64,000 nt of DNA from Planctomycetota bacterium (GTDB lineage Bacteria; Planctomycetota; UBA1135; GCA-002686595): the NCBI GenBank assembly GCA_021413885.1, contig JAIOPM010000032.1:1-64000 (forward strand). Reading direction: 5' to 3'. The notes beneath the pieces were generated by a model. The model was not told where the DNA came from, did no database searches, and saw only the letters and a program-made list of their open reading frames with translations. Position 1 is the first letter of the stretch. Each line of letters starts with the position of its first letter. A program made the translations under genes and the position numbers. Below are positions 7,880 to 14,852 of this stretch, in pieces.

Positions 7880-9283
7880 TCAGCGCTTCTCGGGCGGCGG
7901 CGACTTCTCCTCGCCGATGTAGCCGAGTTGCTTCATGCGCTCGCGCGTCGCGTCGTCCATCTCGCCCGCGGTGCCGCGTTGCTTCTCGTGGATCGCGAGC
8001 CACGCCTCGAGTTCCTTGCGCAAACGCGCCGCGACGTCGGGGTGTTCGGCGAAGACGTTCTTCTGCTCGCGTGGATCGTTCGCGAGGTCGTAGAGCTCGA
8101 ACGGCTCGTACCGGAAGCCCCCACTCGCCTCGGTGTCGAACGGCGGGTTGTTCGGGCGCACGTCGTCGGGGTTGTGGATGTACTTCCAACGTCCGTCGCG
8201 CACGGTCCAGATCGCGGGATCGCCGAGCTCGCCGTATTCACCGACGAAGAGCTCACGGCGCTTCGCCTTCTCGTCGTCGAAGAGCGGCGCGAGCGACTCG
8301 CCCTGCAAACCCGCCGGCGGCGCGAGGTCGAGCAAGTCGTAGATCGTCGAGGTCAGATCGATCTCGTCGACCTGCGTCTTGACGCGGCGTTTCGCCGGCA
8401 CGCGGCCCGGCAGGCGCATCGTCAGCACGATCCGCAACACGCCGTCGTACAGCGAACACGAGTGGAAGAAGTAGCGGCGGTGATCGAGCAGCTCCTCGCC
8501 GTGGTCGCTGAAGAGCACGACGAGCGTGTCGTCCCCGCGGCCGCTCTTCGCCAACGCGTCGAGGAGCTCCTTCACCAGCCCGTCGACCGACAGGATCTGC
8601 GAGTCGTACTGTGCTTGGATGTGCGCGATGTCCGCGGGCTCGATGTCGGCGTTCGACAACGTGATCTCGTCGAGCAAGCCGTCCTCGACGCGCCACGGGC
8701 CGGTGAAGTCGGGCTCGAACGCCTTCGCGAACCTCGGCGGCGGTTGATACGGCTTGTGCGGTTGCCACAGGTGGACCCACGCGAAGAATGGGCGATCGTC
8801 TTGCGGAGTCGCGAGCCAGCGCGTCGCCTCGTTCGTGATCTCGCGGTCCCACTGGTAGTCGTTGAGCAGCGGCGTCTTCGGCGTGTACTTCGTCTCGAAG
8901 CCGCGGTTCGGCGCCTCGAGCATGTTGGTCAGGAACGCGGCCGTCGCGAAGCCGCGCGAGGAGAGCTCTTCCGCCAACGTGCGCTGCGATGCGTCGAGCA
9001 TGTCGCCGTTCTTGCGCACGCCGTGCACCAACGGAACCTTGCCGGTCATGATCGACGTCAGCGACGGCCACGTCGCGCCGTGGTGCGCGAAGCATTGCTC
9101 GAAGAGCGTGCCCTCGGCGGCGAACGCATCGATCGTCGGGCTCGTCGCCCGCGCGTAGCCGTAGCAACCGAGACGATCCGCGCGCAGTGTGTCGATGCTG
9201 ATGAAGAGCACGTTGGTCTTCGGGTGCTCGTCGTGGCACGCGGCGACGGCGAGGCAGAGCGCGAGAGCGCGAAGGATCGACAT
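7880..9283 (-). CDS. Sulfatase-family lipoprotein with Thr at the formylglycine position
   Basis: The 467-residue protein has a lipoprotein signal (ALCLAVAAC). Sulfatase/alkaline-phosphatase motifs are present: LFISIDTLRADRLGCYGY with a metal Asp near the N terminus, the nucleophile region ATWPSLTSIMTGK, and the second metal site FSDHGEELLDH. Classical sulfatases need Cys or Ser in C/S-x-P-S-R for conversion to formylglycine; here the sequence is T-W-P-S-L, so a Thr sits at that place and the Arg is missing. It may therefore be a phosphatase, phosphodiesterase or transferase rather than a sulfate esterase. The start at 9283 is chosen because it directly precedes the signal sequence and follows the upstream gene by 10 bp. 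Likely co-transcribed with the zf-HC2-like gene upstream. Confidence 0.82.
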   Translation of the reverse strand: MSILRALALCLAVAACHDEHPKTNVLFISIDTLRADRLGCYGYARATSPTIDAFAAEGTLFEQCFAHHGATWPSLTSIMTGKVPLVHGVRKNGDMLDASQRTLAEELSSRGFATAAFLTNMLEAPNRGFETKYTPKTPLLNDYQWDREITNEATRWLATPQDDRPFFAWVHLWQPHKPYQPPPRFAKAFEPDFTGPWRVEDGLLDEITLSNADIEPADIAHIQAQYDSQILSVDGLVKELLDALAKSGRGDDTLVVLFSDHGEELLDHRRYFFHSCSLYDGVLRIVLTMRLPGRVPAKRRVKTQVDEIDLTSTIYDLLDLAPPAGLQGESLAPLFDDEKAKRRELFVGEYGELGDPAIWTVRDGRWKYIHNPDDVRPNNPPFDTEASGGFRYEPFELYDLANDPREQKNVFAEHPDVAARLRKELEAWLAIHEKQRGTAGEMDDATRERMKQLGYIGEEKSPPPEKR

Positions 9284-9293
9284 CGAACGGACC

Positions 9294-10004
9294 TCAGTGC
9301 GCATCGCGCACGCGCGCGGCGAGAGCCTCGGCGCGTTGTCCGGCTTCGCCGCCCGCTTCCTCGAGGCGCGCGAGCGCCGACAGCGCCGCGGTCGGATCGT
9401 CGGCCTGCAACTCGAGATTCGCGAGAACCCAGAGCGCCTCGTCGTGCACCGGACCTTGCGCGTTGTCGACGAGCAGCCGCAAGTCGGAGCGCGCGCCTTC
9501 GAGTTGGCCGAGCTCGCGCCGCGCGATCGCGCGTTGGAAACGAGCTCGCGCGTGATCGGGATGGACGTCGAGGAATGGGTCGAGCCTCGCCGCGACGCCG
9601 CCGAACTCACCGCGGCCCCAACCGTCGAGCGCCGCGGCAAACTCCTCGGCGACCGGATCGTCGGCGTCGTCCGCGGCGAGCGTCGGGATGCTGCGGTCGG
9701 CGAACTCACCGTAGACCGGTCGCCGCGACGGTCCGAGGATTTGGTCGAACACGCCGAGCAACACGAATCCGACGACGACCGCGAACACGGCGCGCGGCAT
9801 CCGCGCGCGCCACGCGTCGAACTTCGACTTGCGAACCGCAATCGTGCCGGCGCCGACGGTGACCAGGTCGGCGAACAAGTCGAGGTCGCGACCGCATGTC
9901 GCGCAGATCTCGACGTGAGCGACGAGCTCGAGCGCGCGCTCGCGATCGAGTTCGCCGAGCGCGAAGCTCGACAGGCGTTGGTGGAGCGGGCTCAGGCAAC
10001 TCAT
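9294..10004 (-). CDS. Anti-sigma-factor-like zf-HC2 membrane protein with TPR-like tail
   Basis: The 236-residue protein begins with a segment reading HQRLSSFALGELDRERALELVAHVEICATCGRDL. The H-x-C-x2-C arrangement (H31, C34, C37 region) is typical of zinc-finger anti-sigma domains (zf-HC2). One transmembrane helix follows at ~75-92 (AVFAVVVGFVLLGVFDQIL). The extracytoplasmic part (~110-236) is helical with alternating Ala-rich pairs resembling TPR repeats (ARARFQRAIARRELGQLEGA, DEALWVLANLELQADDPTAA). The start overlaps the stop of the upstream sigma-like gene (ATGA), which supports a partner relation. Inference: a membrane anti-sigma factor that senses something outside through the TPR-like domain. 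Confidence 0.72.
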   Translation of the reverse strand: MSCLSPLHQRLSSFALGELDRERALELVAHVEICATCGRDLDLFADLVTVGAGTIAVRKSKFDAWRARMPRAVFAVVVGFVLLGVFDQILGPSRRPVYGEFADRSIPTLAADDADDPVAEEFAAALDGWGRGEFGGVAARLDPFLDVHPDHARARFQRAIARRELGQLEGARSDLRLLVDNAQGPVHDEALWVLANLELQADDPTAALSALARLEEAGGEAGQRAEALAARVRDAH

Positions 10005-10456
10005 GGACGGCGGCCGCCTGGGTCGACCGCGTGGCGCAGGCGTTCGACGACCGCGCGCTCGCGGGCGGCGACCGCTTGCGCCGGCTGTCCCGAGCGGGCG
10101 GCGATCGCCGCGTGCGTTTCGCGCCGTTGCAGACGCGCCTCGAACAACGCGAAGTCGTCGACCGGCAGCCCGCCGGCGGCGACTTCGAGCGCGTGCCAAC
10201 GCGCGTGCGCTCGTTCGAAAACCTCGCGACCGAAGAGCGTCGTCGCGTCTTCCGCGGCGAGCGAACCCGCGGGTTCGTTCGCGAGCTCGATCACGCGCCG
10301 CAGGAAGCGCTCGCGCAGACCGGCCGGCGGTTCGCTCGCAAGCTCGACGGCGGCGCGCGCGACGACCGCACTCGCGCGCTCGCGGCAGAGGCCGAACGCG
10401 ACGCGCTCGGCGAGGGCCCGATAGCGCACCAGCACGTCGCCTGCCGTCTCCTGCAT
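10001..10456 (-). CDS. Degenerate ECF sigma-like protein (probable partner of the zf-HC2 protein)
   Basis: The 151-residue product is helical and Ala/Arg-rich. Residues ~100-145 (FEARLQRRETHAAIAARSGQPAQAVAARERAVVERLRHA) resemble the sigma region 4 helix-turn-helix. The N-terminal part is shorter and lacks an obvious region 2.2-2.4 core. It is therefore either a diverged ECF sigma factor or a DNA-binding relic of one. Translational coupling (ATGA) to a zf-HC2 anti-sigma-like gene is the main support. A TACACT box sits six bases before the ATG. Alternative reading: an unrelated small helical regulator. Confidence 0.5.
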   Translation of the reverse strand: MQETAGDVLVRYRALAERVAFGLCRERASAVVARAAVELASEPPAGLRERFLRRVIELANEPAGSLAAEDATTLFGREVFERAHARWHALEVAAGGLPVDDFALFEARLQRRETHAAIAARSGQPAQAVAARERAVVERLRHAVDPGGRRP

Positions 10457-10462
10457 GGCGCG

Positions 10463-10468
10463 AGTGTA
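10463..10468 (-). promoter_or_regulatory. -10-like box (TACACT) immediately upstream of the sigma-like gene
   Basis: On the minus strand TACACT is followed by six bases and then the ATG at 10456, a spacing that would place the transcription start at or next to the start codon. The arrangement matches the boxes before 6530 and 26770. Confidence 0.45.
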
Positions 10469-10520
10469 CGTCGCGCCGCCGCGGATTCGATCGCCGTGTG
10501 CACCGGCGCCGCGCCGCGGA

Positions 10521-13500
10521 TCACCAGACGATCGACGTGCTGGTCTCGCGGTCGAGCGGAGCGGCGTAGAACGGCTGGCCGGCGGGAGCCTTCACGCCGC
10601 GGACGACGACGAAGAGCTCGCCGGGGTTGGCGGGGCCTTGGGCCGGCAGCGCGAACGTCGCGACCGCGCGGCCTTGCGCGTCGGTGACCGCGACCGTGTT
10701 GGTCGCGAGCGTCGACAGCGTGCCGTCGTGCGCGCGGAAGTAGACCGCGAGCGTGACCTGGTAGCCGCCCGACGACGCGTTCGGACCGGTGCGCAGCGCC
10801 ACGGTCGCCGTCAGTTCCTCGCCCGTTGCGGTCGGCGCGATCGCGAGGGCGAGATCATCGACGTGCGCGGCGTCGCCGAAGACCAACGGCTTGGTCGAGG
10901 CTTGGAACGGGACGTGGACGACGTTGCCGGCGGGATCCTTGAGCTCGAAGTCGATCGCGTAGTTCGACGCGGGCTGGAGCTCGTTCAACACCACCGAGAA
11001 CTCGAAGTCGAAGTCGTTCTGGAGCGGCAGACGCTGGACCGGGATGCCGCCGTTGTAGGAGATCTGGACGCGGCAGACTTCGTCGGTCTCGAACTCGAAC
11101 TTGATGGTGTTGGTGGTCGCGTAGATCACCTTCGGCGCGGCGACGAGCTTCGGCGCGGTCGTGTCGGGCGAGCTCGCGTCGTCGACGAGCGGGTTCAGCC
11201 CCCACTTCACTTCGTAGCCGTCGGGGAAGCCGTCGTCGTCGGTGTCGAGTTCCTCGGGATCGGTGCCGTGGTCGAGCTCGTCCTGGTCGCAAAGCCCGTC
11301 CATGTCGCGATCGATCGCCATCGGCCGCCCCATCAGGCCGGGCACGCCGATGAACGTGATCGGCCGACCTTGGGCGACCCGCGCGAGCAACGCGTCCGAC
11401 GTCAGCGGCGCATCGGCGACGCGCGCGGTGCGGAACGCGTGGATCTTCCGGTCGTAGAGTCCGGAGAGCGAGGCGCCCTGCGGCGACACGCCGTCGCGGT
11501 AGATCAGGTCGCAGTTCCCGAGCTCGGCTTGAGAGAGCAGGAACGCCAGGTGATCGGCGAAGAACGTCGGCAGGTTGCCGACGTTCGCGGTCGCTTGGTA
11601 CGCGGTCGCCGGCGCGAGGCCGGTGTCGAAGACCGAGAGGAACGCGGCGAGCGCGTCGGCTTCGTCGGGCGTCAGGTCGAACGCGGGCTTGCCCGGTTGC
11701 GTCGGGTGCGGCGCGAGCAACAGGTCGCGCACGGTCGCGAACGCGCCGCCGTGCGAGAGCCCCGCGCCGGTCTCGGTCCGCGTCCCGAACGCGCCGCCGA
11801 TCGCGAACGACGGCGCCAACGTGTCGACGAGGCCGCGCAACTGCGTGACGTCGGCGACGTCGAATGGGCCGGCGACATGGCTCTTCGTCACTTCGCCGCT
11901 CGTCCCGAGCGGCAGCGCATGGCACGTCGCGCACGTCGAGTCGCCGAACACGCGCTTCTTCGCGAAGAGGTCCGCGCCGCGTTGCTCGAGCGGCGACAGC
12001 GAACGGTCGAGGGCCTCGCGCGGGTTCGCCGGGATCGCGAGACGTTTGATGTAGTGCTCGAGGTAGCGGAACTCGGGCCCGAGGTTCTTCGAGACGCCGC
12101 CGACTTCCTTCTCGAGGAGCTCGACGAACGTCGGGTTGAAATCGACCAAGCGCTCGCGCTCGCCGCGCCAGTGATAAGGCCCGGACTCGGCGAGGCGGTG
12201 CGCGCTCTGCGTGACCAACGGCCCTTTGACGTCGAGCGGGAACGCGAGCGCGTCGTCCGGCGTGCCCTCGGGATCGAGGAAGTCCGAGAGCTCCCACACC
12301 AAGCCGTCGGCGCGGCCGTCGACGTGGCACGACGCGCACGAGTTGGAGAGCGACTTCGAGTTGCGCGCGTTGATGAAGTGGTTGCGGCCCTGGCGCTCTT
12401 CGCCCGACGTCGGCTCGAAGCCGAGCGTCACCGGATCGGGCGCGGTCACCGCGAAGCCCGAGCCCGCCGGCAACGCCGCGACGTCGACGCGCGAGAGCGA
12501 GTTGTCGCCCTTGTTGAAGACGTAGAGGTAGTGCCCCGCCGCGTCGACGACGCACGTCCGCGGTCCGGTGAAGCGCGGGTAGGTCTGCTTGTACGGCAAC
12601 GCGACCGAGCCGGCCCACGTCGGCGTCGGCCCGGAGAGATCGAGCACCGCGACCAGGTCGCTGCCGTAGCCGCAGACGTAGACGCGCGCGCGGACCGGAT
12701 CGAACGCGAGGCCGGTCGGTTGCGCGCAGCGCACGCCCGACGGCGCGAGTTGATCGAGGTCGACGACGCGCGGCGCGGTCGCACCGCTCGCGTCGACGAT
12801 CGTCACGCGGTTGACCATGAACTCGCCGGCGACGAAGTTCTTCGAGCCGGTGTGCACCGCGTTCAGCGCGTCGGTGTTCGGGATCCAGAGCTCCGACGAG
12901 CCGGGGCGCGCGTGCAGGTTGAACAGGATCGTGCCGAGGCCGCGGACCGTGCGCGTCGGATCGACGGCATCGGTCGCCGGGTTCGGGCCGACCGGAATCG
13001 CGATCAAGTCGCGGTCGGGGAGCTGCGTGACGCCGACCGCGGCGATCGAGTCGACGCCCGGCCCGCTCGACGTCGAGCCAAGCGGCGCGGTGTCGTTGCC
13101 CGAGAGCAGCGGCGCGACCCACGCGACGCCGCCCGCGCACACGATCGAACGCGGTTCCTTGACGGGCACCGGGATGCTCATCACCACTCGATACGTCGAC
13201 GGATCGATCACGTCGACGCGATCGACGTCCGAGCACGCGACGTAGCAACGATCGCCGTTGCCTGAGAACGCGAGTCCGTGCGGCCCCGCCCCGACGCGGA
13301 TCGTCGCCGTGATCGCCCGGGTCACGCGATCGACGACGGTCACCGAGCCGGTGACGCGATCGGTGATCCAGACCTCATGGGTTCCGGCGCGTTCGGCGAG
13401 CGACGCGGCGCCCGGACCGATCGGGATCTCGAACTGCGGCGTCAGCGTCGTCGTATCGAAGGAGGCGAAGCGCGCGCCCGGTTGGTTCAGGGCGAAGAGG

Positions 13501-13703
13501 CTCGCGCCGAGCAGCTCGTTCGAAAGCACCAACGGCTCGATCGGGTGCACGTCCCAGTGCACGCAGCGGTCCTTCTGATCGTCGAAGACGAGCGAGACGT
13601 GACCGGCCGACGGCTCGGTGCTGCCACCACCGCCGCCGCCGCAACCGCCGGCCGCGAGCGCGATCACGCCCAACGCCGGCCCGAATGCCCAACGCCTGAT
13701 CAT
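10521..13703 (-). CDS. Beta-propeller / dihaem cytochrome c / TSP3-repeat lipoprotein
   Basis: The ~1060-residue protein starts MIRRWAFGPALGVIALAAGGC, a lipoprotein signal followed by a run of glycines. A GTG 21 bases upstream at 13724 is an alternative start. Residues ~80-440 are a YVTN/YncE-type propeller with NHL-like phrases (GPHGLAFSGNGDRCYV, NTDALNAV). Two CxxCH haem-c sites follow, CASCH (~454) and CATCH (~589), spaced as in the dihaem peroxidase/MauG group. Around residues 795-845 lie calcium-binding thrombospondin-3-like Asp repeats (DRDMDGLCDQDELD, DTDDDGFPDGYE). The C terminus is FN3-like (TTAPKLVAAPKV...). It is probably an exported redox protein; a role in oxidising a peptide or small substrate at the surface is inference. 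Confidence 0.82.
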   Translation of the reverse strand: MIRRWAFGPALGVIALAAGGCGGGGGGSTEPSAGHVSLVFDDQKDRCVHWDVHPIEPLVLSNELLGASLFALNQPGARFASFDTTTLTPQFEIPIGPGAASLAERAGTHEVWITDRVTGSVTVVDRVTRAITATIRVGAGPHGLAFSGNGDRCYVACSDVDRVDVIDPSTYRVVMSIPVPVKEPRSIVCAGGVAWVAPLLSGNDTAPLGSTSSGPGVDSIAAVGVTQLPDRDLIAIPVGPNPATDAVDPTRTVRGLGTILFNLHARPGSSELWIPNTDALNAVHTGSKNFVAGEFMVNRVTIVDASGATAPRVVDLDQLAPSGVRCAQPTGLAFDPVRARVYVCGYGSDLVAVLDLSGPTPTWAGSVALPYKQTYPRFTGPRTCVVDAAGHYLYVFNKGDNSLSRVDVAALPAGSGFAVTAPDPVTLGFEPTSGEERQGRNHFINARNSKSLSNSCASCHVDGRADGLVWELSDFLDPEGTPDDALAFPLDVKGPLVTQSAHRLAESGPYHWRGERERLVDFNPTFVELLEKEVGGVSKNLGPEFRYLEHYIKRLAIPANPREALDRSLSPLEQRGADLFAKKRVFGDSTCATCHALPLGTSGEVTKSHVAGPFDVADVTQLRGLVDTLAPSFAIGGAFGTRTETGAGLSHGGAFATVRDLLLAPHPTQPGKPAFDLTPDEADALAAFLSVFDTGLAPATAYQATANVGNLPTFFADHLAFLLSQAELGNCDLIYRDGVSPQGASLSGLYDRKIHAFRTARVADAPLTSDALLARVAQGRPITFIGVPGLMGRPMAIDRDMDGLCDQDELDHGTDPEELDTDDDGFPDGYEVKWGLNPLVDDASSPDTTAPKLVAAPKVIYATTNTIKFEFETDEVCRVQISYNGGIPVQRLPLQNDFDFEFSVVLNELQPASNYAIDFELKDPAGNVVHVPFQASTKPLVFGDAAHVDDLALAIAPTATGEELTATVALRTGPNASSGGYQVTLAVYFRAHDGTLSTLATNTVAVTDAQGRAVATFALPAQGPANPGELFVVVRGVKAPAGQPFYAAPLDRETSTSIVW

Positions 13704-13906
13704 CGAAGAAGAAAGTGCCTTCACGCCGCCCCGCCGCTCTGCCTACCTCGGAAGTGCCAGTCGGCGACCGCCTGCCCAGCGGTATTGCCGAACGAGGACT
13801 GCCGCAACAAGACTATCACGACCCGCGCGCCGCGGAGGGAAACGGAGCGCGCCCGACGCCCCCTTAGACCCTGAACACGCCGCGCGGTTGCGGGGAGGTT
13901 CGCAAA

Positions 13907-14734
13907 TCAGTTCGCGGCAGCGGTGCGGCGGTAGAGCTCGAGGTTCTTCTCGAAGATCGCGCGCATCAGTTCCTTCTTCGCGTCGCCGACCGGATCCAGG
14001 CCGTCGAGCCCCTGAACCGTGCGGTAGATCGACTCGAGGCCGGAGTCGCTCTGCGCCATCTTTGCGACGCGCTTCAACACCTGCTCGGTCGACTCGAGCG
14101 ACTGCACCAACTTCGCGATGCGTCGTTCGAGGTCCTGGATGCGCGCGCCGGACTCCGCGCGGCCGGATTCCAACGCGGAACCGCGCGCGGTCTCCAGCGT
14201 CTCGAGCGCGCGGATGATCACTTCGCGCTCGACACGCCGGAGCTCCGGCGGAAACGTCTGGAGCTTCATGAAGCACTCGCGCACGCGCGCGGCGAGTTGC
14301 TCGTTCTCTTCCTGCTCGACCTCGATCCGCTCGCGCGAACGACGTTGCTCGACGAACTCGCGGCGCTCGGCGATCTCGGCGCGGATGCGGACGAGCTCCT
14401 CCTTGAGGGCGACGCGTTGCTCGCCGATCTGCTCGCGCGTGCGATCGATCTCGTCCTGGTGACCGACGATGCGATTGAACTCGTCGTGCGCGCGCTGCAC
14501 GAGATCGCGCAGCTCGCGATCGGGCACGCCGATCGTGCGCTCCATCAACGTGCGGTTGACGGCCTTCTCGATCAGCTTCGAAACCATCTCGCGGCTGACG
14601 TGCCGCACGCGCTTCACGCCCTTGGCGCGGAGCTCTTCCGGCGTCGCGGATTGCCCCATCTCGCGGAGCGCGTCGACCAACGCATCGTTCAGACCGTCGT
14701 GGGAATCCGTCACGCCTTGCACGCGGGAGCACAC
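13907..14734 (-). CDS. Coiled-coil protein of unknown function
   Basis: The 275-residue product is highly charged. Residues ~30-75 look like a small helical domain (ATPEELRAKGVKRVRHVSRE, then KLIEKAVNRTLMER). A long heptad-like coiled coil runs from ~75 to ~235 (for example DRTREQIGEQRVALKEELVR and ESGARIQDLERRIAKLVQSL). No signal peptide or membrane helix is visible, so it should be cytoplasmic. The GTG start at 14734 is chosen because GAAGGGGG lies nine bases upstream; another GTG at 14713 has no ribosome site. It is divergent from the giant cytochrome gene at 14853, which has an almost identical ribosome site. I do not recognise the family. Confidence 0.75.
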   Translation of the reverse strand: MCSRVQGVTDSHDGLNDALVDALREMGQSATPEELRAKGVKRVRHVSREMVSKLIEKAVNRTLMERTIGVPDRELRDLVQRAHDEFNRIVGHQDEIDRTREQIGEQRVALKEELVRIRAEIAERREFVEQRRSRERIEVEQEENEQLAARVRECFMKLQTFPPELRRVEREVIIRALETLETARGSALESGRAESGARIQDLERRIAKLVQSLESTEQVLKRVAKMAQSDSGLESIYRTVQGLDGLDPVGDAKKELMRAIFEKNLELYRRTAAAN

Positions 14735-14821
14735 CGCGCGAGGCCCCCTTCATGCCTGCATGCGCGTCGGGAGTCAAGCGATCCGTCGCTCGCCTGCGAC
14801 GCGTCGTCCTCCGCCGATCCC

Positions 14822-14827
14822 TACAAT
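14822..14827 (+). promoter_or_regulatory. -10-like box (TACAAT) upstream of the giant PVC-cytochrome gene
   Basis: TACAAT lies 25 bases before the GTG at 14853, with a ribosome site between them. It lies in the 118-bp gap separating two divergent genes. Confidence 0.55.
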
Positions 14828-14840
14828 CCCAGAACCTGCG

Positions 14841-14847
14841 AAGGGGG
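14841..14847 (+). promoter_or_regulatory. Ribosome binding site AAGGGGG that fixes the GTG start at 14853
   Basis: AAGGGGG sits five bases before GTG and decides this start over upstream in-frame codons, which lie antisense to the divergent coiled-coil gene. Confidence 0.7.
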
Positions 14848-14852
14848 ATCTG

